DNA of 64,000 bases, from the NCBI RefSeq assembly GCF_018294505.1, contig NC_057809.1, forward strand, positions 508,425,914 through 508,489,913, given 5' to 3'. This document shows positions 1-11,571 of the stretch, piece after piece. Position 1 is the stretch's first letter; the number at the start of each line of letters is the position of its first letter. The position numbers and the translations under genes are program-made. The stretch is from Triticum aestivum (lineage: Eukaryota > Streptophyta > Magnoliopsida > Poales > Poaceae). Below the pieces are notes generated by a model. It made no database searches. It had not been told where the DNA came from and saw only the letters and a program-made list of their open reading frames with translations.

Positions 1-1360
1 CCGAGAGAGGATCCATATATGAAAACAAAGTGTAGACTTTGGAAGAACTACTTGATGGTCGTAAGGCTGTTAGGTACATATGGATTTTTAAAAGGAAGAC
101 GGACAATGATGGTAAGTATCACCATTAAGAAAGCTCGACTTGTCGTTAAGATGTTTTTCCGACAAGTTCAAGGAGTTGACTACGATGAGACTTTCTCACT
201 CGTAGCGATGCTTAAGTCTGTTGGAATCATATTAGCGATTACTGCATTATTTATGAAATCTTGCAGATAGGATGTCAAAACATTGTTTCCTTACGAGTTT
301 TCTTGAGGAAAGGTTGTATGTGATACAACCGGAAGGTTTTGTCAATCCTGAAAGATGCTAACAAGTATGCAAAGCTCCAGCAATCCTTCTAAGGACTGGA
401 GTAAGCATCTCGGAGTTGGAATGTATGCTTTGATGAGATGATCAAAGATTTTGGGTGTATACAAAGTTTATGAGAAACTTGTATTTCCAAAGAAGTGAGT
501 GGGAGCACTATAGAATTTCTGATGAATATATGTTGTTGACATATTGTTGATCAGAAATGACGTAGAATTTCTGGAAAGCATATAGGGTTATTTGGAAAGT
601 GTTTTTCAATGGAAAGCCTGGATTAAGCTACTTGAACATTGAGCATCAAGATCTATAAGGATAGATCAAAACGCTTAATGGTACTTTCAAATGAGCACAT
701 ACCTTGACATGATCTTGAAGGTGTTCAAGATGGATCAGTCAAAGAAGGAGTTCTTGCCTGAGTTGTAAGGTATGAAGTTAAGACTTAAAGCTCGACCACG
801 GCAGAAGAAAGAGGAAGGACGAAGGTCGTCCCCTATGCTTTTGTCATAGGCTCTATACGGTATGCCATGCTGAGTACCGCACCTGATGTGTGCCTTGCCA
901 CATATCTGGCAAGAGGGTACAAAGGTAATCTAGGAGTAGATCACCAGATAGCGGTCTAAATTATCCTTAGAGGAATAAGGATATGTTTCTCGGTTATGGA
1001 GGTGATAAAGAGTTCGACGTAAAGAGTTACGTCGATGCAAGCTTAACACCTATCCGGATAGCTCTGAGTAGAGATACCGGATACGTATAATGGAGCAACA
1101 ATTTAGAATAGCTCCAAGTAGAACAGTTATTTGAAATGGCTCCAAATGTAGCGTAGTAGTTGCATCTACAAGATGACATAGAAATTTGCGAAGTACATAC
1201 GGATCTGAATGTTGCAGACCCGTTGACTGAAACCTCTCTCACAAGCATAACATGATCAAACCCAGAACTCTTTGGGTGTTAGTCACATGGGGATGTGACC
1301 TTGAGTGTTAATCACATATCGATGTGAACTGGATTATTGACTCTAGTGCAAGTGGGAGAC
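1..1360 (+). mobile_element. WIS/Angela-type Copia internal remnant (RT to RNase H, 3' end)
   Basis: This is the 3' end of a Copia internal region that begins upstream of the window. Positions 19-270 translate as the start of the reverse transcriptase domain, with RLVVKMFFRQVQGVDYDETF visible. The rest is full of stops and frameshifts but aligns by eye with the RT and RNase H of the better copies in this window. The part near 1150-1246 matches the last RNase H codons. No functional protein is possible. It ends in the polypurine tract CAAGTGGGAGAC at 1349-1360, directly next to an LTR starting TGTTGG. Two copies of a roughly 30-bp subterminal repeat lie just before the tract, which links it to the non-coding lineage seen at 16.8, 23.7 and 25.9 kb. 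Confidence 0.85.
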
Positions 1361-3192
1361 TGTTGGAAATATGCCCTAGAGGCAATAATAAATTGGTTAT
1401 TATTATATTTCCTTGTTCATGATAATCGTTTATTATCCATGCTAGAATTGTATTGATAGGAAACTCAGATACATGTGTGGATACATAGACAACACCATGT
1501 CCCTAGTAAGCCTCTAGTTGACTAGCTCGTTGATCAATAGATGGTTACGGTTTCCTGACCATGGACATTGGATGTCGTTGATAACGGGATCACATCATTA
1601 GGAGAATGATGTGATGGACAAGACCCAATCCTAAGCCTAGCACAAGATCATGTAGTTCGTATGCTAAAGATTTTCTAATGTCAAGTATCATTTCCTTAGA
1701 CCATGAGATTGTGCAACTCCTGGATACCGTAGGAGTGCTTTGGGTGTGCCAAACGGCACAACGTAACTGGGTGGCTATAAAGGTACACTACAGGTATCTC
1801 CGAAAGTGTCTGTTGGGTTGGCACGAATCGAGACTGGGATTTGTCACTCCGTGTAAACAGAGAGGTATCTCTGGGCCCACTTGGTAGGACATCATCATAA
1901 TGTGCACAATGTGATCAAGGAGTTGATCACGGGATGATGTGTTACGGAACGAGTAAAGAGACTTGCCGGTAACGAGATTGAACAAGGTATCAGGATACCA
2001 ACGATCGAATCTCGGGCAAGTATCGTACCGATAGACAAAGGGAATTGTATACGGGATTGATTAAGTCCTTGACATCGTGGTTCATCCGATGAGATCATCG
2101 TGGAGCATGTGGGAGCCAACATGGGTATCCAGATCTCGCTGTTGGTTATTGACCGGAGAGTTGTCTCGGCCATGTCTGCATGATCTTCGTAGAACATGTA
2201 GGAGTCAATATGAGCATCCAGGTTCCACTATTGGTTATTGACAGGAGACGTGTCTCGGTCATTTCTACATTGTTCTCGAACCCGTAGGGTCCGCACGCTT
2301 AATGTTACGATGACAGTTTCATTATGAGTTTATATATTTTGATGTACCAAATGTTGTTCGGAGTCCCGGATTTGATCACGGATATGAAGAGGAGTCTCAA
2401 AATGGTCGAGACATAAAGATTGATATATTGGACGACTATATTCACACACCGGAAGTGTTCTGGAGAAGTTTCGGATAAAACCGGAGTACCGGGGGGTTAC
2501 CGGAACCCCCCCGGGGGTTAATGGGCCTCATGGGCCTAAAGTGGAGAAAAGGAGGGGCAGCCAGGGCAGGCCGCGCGCCCCCTCCCCCTCTAGTCCGAAT
2601 TGGACAAGGAGGGGGGGCGACGCCCCCCCTTTCCTTCCTCTCCTCTCTCCCTTCCTTCCCCCTCTTCTACTTGGACAAGGAAAAGGAGGGAGTCCTACTC
2701 CCGGTAGGAGTAGGAATCCTCCCTGGCACGCCTCCTCCTGGCCGGCCGCCCCTCCCCCTTGATCCTTTATATACGGGGGCAGGGGGCACCCCATAGACAC
2801 ACAAGTTGATCTTCGTGATCGTTCTCTTAGCCGTGTGCGGTGCCCCCCTCCACCATACTCCTCGATAATATTGTAGCGGTGCTTAGGCGAACCCCTGCGA
2901 CGGTAGAACATCAAGATCGTCACCACGCCGTCGTGTTGACGGAACTCTTCCCCGACACTTTGCTGGATCGGAGTCCGGGGATCGTCATCGAGCTGAACGT
3001 GTGCTAGAACTCGGAGGTGCCGTAGTTTCGGTGCTTGGATCGGTCGGATCGTGAAGACGTACGACTACATCAACCGCCTTGATATAACGCTTCCGCTTTC
3101 GGTCTACGAGGGTACGTGGACAACACTCTCCCGTCTCCCCATGATCTTGCGTGTGCGTAGGAATATTTTTGAAATTACTACGTTCCCCAACA
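1361..3192 (+). repeat. Chimeric Copia LTR (WIS-like 5' part, Angela-like 3' part)
   Basis: This 1832-bp LTR starts TGTTGGAAATATGCCC and ends CCCCAACA. It is preceded by a polypurine tract and followed by a primer-binding site, so it is at once the 3' LTR of the remnant to its left and the 5' LTR of the element to its right. The first ~800 bp differ clearly from the other LTRs in the window, for example in the segment around 1500-1600. From about 2200 on, the sequence closely follows the LTR at 8433-10172. It is about 90 bp longer than its neighbours because an 89-bp segment is present twice (2093-2181 and 2182-2270). A TTTATATA promoter box lies at 2766-2773. Confidence 0.85.
2093..2270 (+). 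repeat. 89-bp direct duplication inside the chimeric LTR
   Basis: Positions 2093-2181 (starting GATCATCGTGGAGCATG) and 2182-2270 (starting GATCTTCGTAGAACATG) are diverged copies of the same LTR segment. The other LTRs in the window have it once. The first copy carries bases typical of the left LTR type and the second of the right type. That is what an out-of-register crossover between two different LTRs would leave. Confidence 0.8.
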
Positions 3193-3193
3193 G

Positions 3194-3205
3194 TGGTATC
3201 AGAGC
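3194..3205 (+). promoter_or_regulatory. Primer-binding site, initiator Met-tRNA type
   Basis: TGGTATCAGAGC lies one base after the LTR end. It is the canonical plant Copia sequence complementary to the 3' end of initiator methionine tRNA, which primes minus-strand DNA synthesis. This is the best-preserved primer site in the window. Confidence 0.9.
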
Positions 3206-4432
3206 CTAGGTTTTATGTGTTGATGTTATATGCACGAGTAGAACACAAGTGAGTTGTGGGCGATATAAGTCATACTACTTACCAGCATGTCATACTTTGG
3301 TTCGGCGGTATTGTTGGATGAAGCGGCCCAGACCGACATTACGCGTACGCTTATGCGAGACTGGTTCTACCGACGTGCTTTTCACATAGGTGGCTGGCGG
3401 GTGTCAGTTTCTCCAACTTTAGTTGAACCGAGTGTGGCTACGTCCGGTCCTTGCGAAGGTTAAAACAGCACCAACATGACAAACTATCATTGTGGTTTTG
3501 ATGCATAGGTAAGATTGGTTCTTGCTTAAGCCCGTAGCAGCCACGTAAAACTTGCAACAAACAAAGTAGAGTACGTCTAACTTGTTTTTGCAGGGCATGT
3601 TGTGATGTGATATGGTCAAGACATGATGCTAAATTTTATTGTATGAGATGATCATGTTCTGTAACCGAGTTATCGGCAACTGGCAGGTGCCATATGGTTG
3701 TGGCTTTATTGTATGCAATGCAATCGCCCTGTAATGCTTTACTTTATCACAAAGCGGTAGCGATAGTCGTAGAAGCATAATATTGGCGAGACGACAACGA
3801 TGCTACGATGGAGATCAAGGTGTCGCGCCGGTGACGATGGTGATCATGACGATGCTTCGGAGATGGAGATCACAAGCACAAGATGATGATGGCCATATCA
3901 TATCACTTATATTGATTGCATGTGATGTTTATCTTTTATGCATCTTGTCTTGCTTTGATTGACGGTAGCATTATAAGATGATCTCTCACTAAATTTCAAG
4001 ATAAAAGTGTTCTCCCTGAGTATGCACCGCTGCCAAAGTTCGTCGTGCCCAGACACCACGTGATGATCGGGTGTGATAAGCTCTACGTCCATCTACAATG
4101 GGTGCAAGCCAGTTTTGCACACGCAGAATACTCAGGTTAAACTTGACGAGCCTAGCATATGCAGATATGGCCTCGGAACACTAAGACCGAAAGGTCGAGC
4201 ATGAATCATATAGTAGATATGATCAACATAGCGATGTTCACCATTGAAAACTACTCCATTTCACATGATGATCAGTTATGGTTTAGTTGATTTGGATCAC
4301 GTAATCACTTAGACGATAAGAGGGATGTCTTTCTAAGTGGGAGTTCTTAAGTAATATGATTAATTGAACTTAAATTTATCATGAACTTAGTACCTGATAG
4401 TATCTTGCTTGTTTATGTTTGATTGTAGATAG
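3206..4432 (+). other. Untranslated leader of element B
   Basis: About 1.2 kb separates the primer site from the gag start. It has no long open frame and matches the leaders at 18.8-20.0 kb and 56.6-57.8 kb and, reversed, at 37.1-38.4 kb. In this family the leader carries dimerisation and packaging signals, but I cannot point to them from the sequence. The repeated preservation of the leader even in non-coding copies suggests that it matters in cis. Confidence 0.7.
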
Positions 4433-7400
4433 ATGGCCCGTGCTGTTTTTCCGTTGAATTTTAATGCGTTCCTTGAGAAAGCAAAGTTGAAAGATGATGG
4501 TAGCAATTACACGGACTGGGTCCGTAACTTGAGGATTATCCTCATTGCTGCACAGAAAAGTTGCGTCATGGAAGCACCGCTGGGTTCTAGGCCTGCTGCT
4601 GATGCAACTGACGACGTTAAGAACGTCTGGCAGAGCAAAGCTGATGACTACTCGATAGTTCAATGTGCCATGCTTTACGGCTTAGAATCGGGACTTCAAC
4701 AACGTTTTGAATGTCATGGAGCATATGAGATGTTCGAGGAGTTGAAGTTAATATTTCAAGCAAATGCCCGGATTGAGAGATATGAAGTCTCCAATAAATT
4801 CTATAGCTGCAAGATGGAGGAGAACAGTTCTGTCAGTGAGCATATACTCAAAATGTCTGGGTATAATAATCACTTGATTCAACTGGGAGTTAATCTTCCG
4901 GATGATTGCGTCATTGCCAGAATTCTCCAATCACTTCCACCTAGCTACAAGAGCTTCGTAATGAACTATAATATGCAAGGGATGGATAAGACAATTACCG
5001 AGCTCTTCGCAATGCTAAAAGCTGCGGAGGTAGAAATCAAAAAGGAGCATCAAGTGTTGATGGTCAACAAGACCACTGGTTTCAAGAAAAGGGGCAAAGG
5101 GAAGAAGAAGGGGAACTTCAAAAAGAACAGCAAGCAAGTTGCTGCTCAAGAGAAGAAACCCAAATCTGGACCTAAGCCTGAAACTGAGTGCTTCTACTGC
5201 AAGCAGACTGGTCACTAGAAGCGGAACTGCCCGAAGTATTTGGCGGATAAGAAGGATGGCAAGGTGAACAAAGGTATATGTGATATACATGTTATTGATG
5301 TGTACCTTACTAGATCTCGCAGTAGCACCTGGGTATTTGATACTGGTTTTGTTGCTAAAATTTGCAACTCGAAACAGGGACTACGGATTAAGCGAACACT
5401 AGCGAAGGACGAGGTGACGATGCGCGTGGGAAATGGTTCCAAAGTCGATGTGATCACGGTCGGCACGCTACCTCTACATCTACCATCGGGATTAGTATTA
5501 GACCTAAATAATTGTTATTTGGTGCCAGCGTTGAGCATGAATATTATATCTGGATCTTGTTTGATGCGAGACGGTTATTCATTTAAATCAGAGAATAATG
5601 GTTGTTCTATTTATATGAGTAATATCTTTTATGGTCATGCACCCTTGAAGAGTGGTCTATTTTTGATGAATCTCGATAGAGTGATACACATATTCATTAT
5701 GTTGAAGCCAAAAGATGCAGAGTTGATAATGATAGTGCAACTTATTTGTGGCACTGCCGTTTAGGTCATATCGGTGTAAAACGCATGAAGAAACTCCATA
5801 CTGATGGACTTTTGGAACCACTTGATTATGAATCACTTGGTACTTGGGAACCGTGCCTCACCGTTCTCCGGTACTATGGAGAGAGCAACAGATTTGTTGG
5901 AAATCATACATACAGATGTATGTGGTCCAATGAATGTTGAAGCTCGTGGTGGATATCGTTATTTTCTCACCTTCACAGATGATTTAAGCAGATATGGGTA
6001 TATCTACTTAATGAAACATAAGTCTGAAACATTTGAAAAATTCAAGGAATTTCAGAGTGAAGTTGAAAATCATCGTAACAAGAAAATAAAGTTTCTACGA
6101 TCTGATCGTGAAGGATAATATTTGAGTTACGAGTTTGGTCTACATTTGCAACAATGCGGAATAGTTTCACAACTCACGCCACCCGAAACAGCACAGCATA
6201 ATGGTGTGTCCGAACGTCGTAATCGTACTTTACTTGATATGGTGCGATTTATGATGTCTCTTATAGATTTACCATTATCGTTTTGGGGTTGTGCTTTAGA
6301 GACGGCCGCATTCACGTTAAATAGGGCACCATCAAAATCCGTTGAGACGACGCCTTATGAACTGTGGTTTGGCAAGAAACCAAAGTTGTCGTTTCTGAAA
6401 GTTTGGGGCTGCGATGTTTATGTGAAAAAACTTCAACCTGATAAGCTCGAACCCAAATCGGAGAAATGTTTCTTCATAGGATACCCAAAGGAGACTATTG
6501 GGTACACCTTCTATCACAGATCCGAAGGCAAGACATTTGTCGCTAAGAATGGATCCTTTCTAGAGAAGGAGTTTCTCTCGAAAGAAGTGAGTGGGAGGAA
6601 AGTAGAACTTGATGAGGTAACTGTACCTGCTCCCTTATTGGAAAGTAGTACATCGCAGAAACCGGTTTCTGTGACACTTACACCAATTAGTGAGGAAGCT
6701 AATGATAATGATCATGAAACTTCGGAACAAGTTACTACTGAACCTCGTAGATCAAATAGAGTAAGATCCGCACCAGAGTGGTACGGTAATCCTATTCTGG
6801 AAGTCATGCTACTAGGTCATGATGAACCTACAAACTATGAAGAAGCGATGGTGAGCCCAGATTCCGCAAAATGGCTTGAAGCCATGAAATCTAAGATGAG
6901 ATCCATGTATGAGAACAAAGTATGGACTTTGGTTGACTTGCCCAATGATCGGCAAGCAATTGAGAATAAATGGATCTTCAAGAAGAAGACTGACGTTGAC
7001 GGTAATATTACTGTCTACAAAGCTCGACTTGTCGCAAAAGGTTTTCGACAAGTTCAAGGGATTGACTACGATGAGACCTTCTCACCCGTAGCGATGCTTA
7101 AGTCTGTCCGAATCATGTTAGCAATTGCCGCATTTTATGATTATGAAATTTGGCAGATGGATGTAAAAACTGCATTCCTAAATGGATTTCTGGAAGAAGA
7201 GTTGTATATGATGCAGCCGGAAGGTTTTGTCGATCCAAAGGGAGCTAACAAAGTGTGCAAGCTCCAGCGATCCATTTATGGACTGGTGCAAGCCTCTCAG
7301 AGTTGGAATAAACGCTTTGATAGTGTGATCAAAGCTTTTGGGTTTGTACAGACTTTTGGAGAAGCCTGTATTTACAAGAAAGTGAGTGGGAGCTCTGTAG

Positions 7401-8345
7401 TATTTCTGATATTATATGTGGATGACATATTACTAATCGGAAATGATATAGAATTTCTGGATAGCATAAAGGGATACTTGAATAAGAGTTTTTCAATGAA
7501 AGACCTCGATGAAGCTGCTTACATATTGGGCATTAAGATCTATAGAGATAGATCAAGACGCTTAATTGGACTTTCACAAAGCACATACCTTGACAAAGTT
7601 TTGAAGAAGTTCAAAATGGATCAGGCTAAGAAAGGATTCTTTCCTGTATTACAAGGTGTGAAATTGAGTAAGACTCAATGCCCGACCACTGCAGAAGATA
7701 GAGAGAAAATGAAAGATGTTCCCTATGCTTCAGCCATAGGCTCTATCTTGTATGCAATGCTGTGTACCAGACCTGATGTGTGTCTTGCTATAAGCCTAGC
7801 AGGGAGGTACCAAAGTAATCCAAGAGTGGATCACTCGACAGCGGTCAAGAACATCCTGAAATACTTGAAAAAGACTAAGGATATGTTTCTCGTATATGGA
7901 GGTGACAAAGAGCTCATAGTAAATGGTTACGTTGATGCAAGCTTTGACACTGATCCGGACGATTCTAAATCGCCAACCGGATACGTGTTTACATTTAAAC
8001 GGTGGAGCTGTCAGTTGGTGCAGTTCTAAACAAAGCGTTGTGGCGGGATCTACATGTGAAGCGGAGTACATAGCTGCTTCAGAAGCAGCAAACGAAGGAG
8101 TCTGGATGAAGGAGTTCATATCCGATCTAGGTGTCATACCTAGTGCATCCGGTCCAATGAAAATCTTTTGTGACAATACTGCTGCAATTGCCTTGGCAAA
8201 GGAATACATATTTCACAAGAGAACCAAGCACATCAAGAGACACTTCAATTCCATCCGGGATCTAGTCCAGGTGGGAGACATAGAGATTTGCAAGATACAT
8301 ACGGATCTGAATGTAGCAAACCCGTTGACTAAGCCTCTTCCATGA
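4433..8345 (+). pseudogene. Copia gag-pol polyprotein pseudogene (element B)
   Basis: The order is gag, zinc knuckle, aspartic protease, integrase, reverse transcriptase, RNase H, as in Ty1/Copia. Gag opens at 4433 and is stopped by TAG at 5216-5218 inside the zinc knuckle, where the Trp after the His has become a stop. The frame resumes at 5240 with the protease DTG motif. A one-base loss near 5687 and a deletion of roughly 20 bases near 5857 disrupt the pre-integrase region. A stop at 6116-6118 lies in the integrase core just after the second catalytic Asp. A long open stretch, 6122-8029 (635 codons), then covers the integrase C-terminal half and nearly all of RT, with the YVDD catalytic box at 7415-7426. 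A one-base insertion near 7995 shifts RNase H into another frame (7923-8345). It cannot make a polyprotein, but it could still express the 635-codon segment if transcribed. Confidence 0.9.
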
Positions 8346-8420
8346 GCAAAACATGATCAACACCAAAGCTCCATGGGTGTTAGAATCATTATTGTGTAAT
8401 CTAGATTATTGACTCTAGTG

Positions 8421-8432
8421 CAAGTGGGAGAC
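8421..8432 (+). promoter_or_regulatory. Polypurine tract of element B
   Basis: CAAGTGGGAGAC sits directly before the 3' LTR. It is the RNase H-resistant primer for plus-strand synthesis. The same tract lies before the LTRs at 1361, 23877, 26073 and 61793. It is mutated to CAAGTGAGAGAC before 16972. Confidence 0.85.
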
Positions 8433-10172
8433 TGAAGGAAATATGCCCTAGAGGCAATAATAAAGTTATTATCTATTTCCTTATATCATGATAAATGTTT
8501 ATTATTCATGCTAGAATTGTATTAACCGGAAACATAATACTTGTGTGAGTACATAGACAAACTAAACGTCACTAGTATGCCTCTACTTGACTAGCTCGTT
8601 AATCAAAGATGGTTATGTTTCCTAACCATAGACATGTGTTGTCATTTGATTAACGGGATCACATCATTAGAAGAATTTTGTGATTGACATGACCCATTCC
8701 ATTAGCTTAGCACCTGATCGTTTAGTATGTTGCTATTGCTTTCTTCATGACTTATACATGTTCCTGTGACTATGAGATTATGCAACTCCCGTTTGCCGGA
8801 GGAACACTTTGTGTGCTACGAAACATCACAACGTAACTAGGTGATTATAAAGGTGCTCTATAGGTGTCTCCAAAGGTACATGTTGGGTTGGCGTAGTTCG
8901 AGATTAGGATTTGTCACTCCGATTGTCGGAGAGGTATCTCCGGGCCCTCTCGGTAATGCACATCACCTAAGCCTTGCAAGCAATGCAACTAATGAGTTAG
9001 TTGCGAGATGATGTATTACGGAACGAGTAAAGAGACTTGCCGGCAACGAGATTGAACTAGGTATTGAGATACCGACGATCGAATCCCGGGCAAGTAACAT
9101 ACCGATGACAAAGGGAACAATGTATGTTGTTATGCGGTCTGACCGATAAAAGATATTCGTAGAATATGTAGGAGCCAATATGAGCATCCAGGTTCCGCTA
9201 TTGGTTATTGACAGGAGACGTGTCTCAGTCATGTCTACATTGTTCTCGAACCCGTAGGGTCCGCACGCTTAATGTTACGATGATAGTTTCATTATCAGTT
9301 TATATATTTTGATGTACCGAATGTTGTTCGGAGTCCCGGATTTGATCACGGACATGACGAGGAGTCTCGAAATGGTCGAGACATAAAGATTGATATATTG
9401 GACGACTATATTCGGACACTGGAAGTGTTCCGGAGAAGTTTCGGATAAAATCGGAGTACCGGGGGGGTTACCGGAACCCCCCGGGGGTTAATGGGCCTCA
9501 TGGGGCTAAAGTGGAGAAGAGGAGGGGCGGCCAGGGCAGGCCGCGTGCCCCTCCCCCTCTAGTCCGAATTGGACAAGGAGGGGGGCGGCGCTCCCCCTTT
9601 CGTTCCTCTCCTCTCTCCCTTCCTTCCCTTTCTCCTAGTTGGACAAGGAAAAGGAGGGAGTCCTACTCCCGGTAGGAGTAGGACTCCTCCCTGGCGCGCC
9701 TCCTCCTGGCCGGCCGCCCCTCCCCCTTGCTCCTTTATATACGGGGGCAGGGGGCACCTCTTGACACACAAGTTGATCTTCATGATCGTTCTCTTAGCCG
9801 TGTGCGGTGCCCCCCTCCACCATACTCCTCGATAATATTGTAGCGGTGCTTAGGCGAAGCCCTGCGGCGGTAGAACATCAAGATCGTCACCACGCCGTCA
9901 TGCTGACGGAACTCTTCCCCGACACTTTGCTGGATCGGAGTCCGGGGATCGTCATCGAGCTGAACGTGTGCTAGAAGTCGGTGGTGCCGTAGTTTCGGTG
10001 CTTGGATCGGTCGGATCGTGAAGACGTACGACTACATCAACCGCGTTGATATAATGCTTCCGCTTTCGGTCTACGAGGGTACGTGGACAACACTCTCCCC
10101 TCTCGTTGCTATGCATCACCATGATCTTGCATGTGCGTAGGAATATTTTTGAAATTACTACGTTCCCCAACA
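8433..10172 (+). repeat. 3' LTR of element B
   Basis: This 1740-bp LTR runs from TGAAGGAAATATGCCC to CCCCAACA. It carries a TTTATATA promoter box at 9734-9741, downstream of a pyrimidine-rich GC segment and a hairpin-forming palindrome near 9657-9688. It closely resembles the second half of the LTR at 1361-3192. It is followed not by a primer site but by the last 146 bp of another LTR. Confidence 0.9.
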
Positions 10173-10318
10173 GTACGACTACATCAACTGCGTTGTGCTA
10201 ACGCTTCCGCTTTCGGTCTACGAGGGTACGTGGGCACACTCTCCCCTCTCGTTGCTATGCATCACCATGATCTTGCGTGTGCGTAGGAATTTTTTTGAAA
10301 TTACTACGTTCCCTAATA
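10173..10318 (+). repeat. 3' stub of the 5' LTR of element E0
   Basis: This is the last 146 bp of an Angela-type LTR, starting at GTACGACTAC and ending CCCTAATA, followed by a degenerate primer site. It matches the end of the LTR just upstream (10026-10172) but has GTTGTGCTAACGC instead of GTTGATATAATGC, so it belongs to a different LTR subtype and is not a simple tandem copy. The likely reading is that the block ending at 10172 inserted into E0's 5' LTR, with GTACG as target duplication. The rest of the E0 LTR would then lie upstream of the window. Confidence 0.75.
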
Positions 10319-11571
10319 GTGGCATCTAAGCCAGGTTTTATGCGTTGATGTTATATGCATGAGTAGAACACAAGTGATTTGTGGGCGATACAAGTCATAC
10401 TGCTTACCAGCATGTCATACTTTGGTTCGGCAGTATTGTTGGATGAAGCGGCCCGGACCGATATTACGCGTGCGCTTACGCGAGACTGGTTCTACCGACA
10501 TGTTTTGCACACAGGTGGCTGGCGGGTGTCAGTTTCTCCAACTTTAGTTGAACCGAGTATGGCTACGCCCGGTCCTTGAGAAGGTTAAAACATCACTAAC
10601 TTGACGAACTATCATTGTGGTTTTGATGCGTAGGTAAGAACGGTTCTTGCTCACCCCGAAGCAGCCACGTAAAACTTGCAACAACAAAGTAGAGGACGTC
10701 TAACTTGTTTTTGCAGGGCATGTTGTGATGTGATATGGTCAAGACGTGATGAGATATAAGTTGTTGTATGAGATGATCATGTTTTGTTGAAGTTATCGGC
10801 AATTGGCAGAAGCCTTATGGTTGTCTCTTTATTCCATATGATGCAAGTGCCAAATAATTGCTTTACTTTATCGCTATGCGATAGCAATAGTTGCAAGAAC
10901 AATAGTTGGCGAGACAACCATGTGACGACACATTGATATAGATCAAGATGGTGGAGAACATGGTGTCATGCCAGTGACGATGGAGATCATGATGATGCTT
11001 TGGAGATAGAGATCAAAGGCACAAGATGATGATGGCCATATCATGTCACATATTTTGATTGCATGTGATGTTTATCTTTTATACATCTTACTTTGCTTAG
11101 TTATGATGGTAGCATTATAAGATGATCTCTCACTAAATTTCAAGATAAAAGTGTTCTCCCTGAGTATGCACCATTGCCAAAATTCGTTGTGCCCAGACAC
11201 CACATGATGATCGGGTGTGATAAGCTCTACGTCCATCTACAACGGGTGCAAGCCAGATTTGCACACGCAGAAATATTCAGGTTAAACTTGACGAGCCTAG
11301 CATATGCAGATATGGCCTCGGAACACTGGAGACCAAAAGGTCGAGCATGAATCATATAGTTGATATGATCAACATAATGATGTTCACCATTGAAAACTAC
11401 TCCATTTCACGTGATGATCGGTTATGGTTTAGTTGATATGGATCACGTGATCACTTAGATGATTAGAGGGATGTCTATCTAAGTGGGAGTTCTTAAGTAC
11501 TATGATTAATTGAACTTTAATTTATCATGAACTTAGTCCTGATAGTATTTGCATATCTATGTTGTAGATCA

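Larger units (their letters stand above)
1361..10172 (+). mobile_element. Angela-type Copia retrotransposon B (LTR-gag-pol-LTR)
   Basis: This is an 8.8-kb LTR-internal-LTR unit. The 5' LTR is 1361-3192, the primer site 3194-3205, the gag-pol remnant 4433-8345, the polypurine tract 8421-8432 and the 3' LTR 8433-10172. The 5-bp flanks (GAGAC on the left, GTACG on the right) do not match. The left flank is the internal sequence of another element. The unit as it stands is therefore not one clean insertion. The 5' LTR is better read as a recombinant joining a WIS-like element to this one. Confidence 0.8.

Noticed and set aside
2521..2926. Long proline/glycine-rich ORFs on both strands in the LTRs (also near 9.6, 18.1, 27.1, 38.8, 55.9, 62.9 kb)
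   Set aside because: They are translations of the conserved GC-rich, pyrimidine-rich LTR segment, present on both strands at the same LTR position in each copy. They are not genes.
10026..10318. Apparent 147-bp tandem duplication at an LTR end
   Set aside because: The two parts are different LTR subtypes and meet exactly at an LTR terminus, so nested insertion in an LTR is the better explanation.
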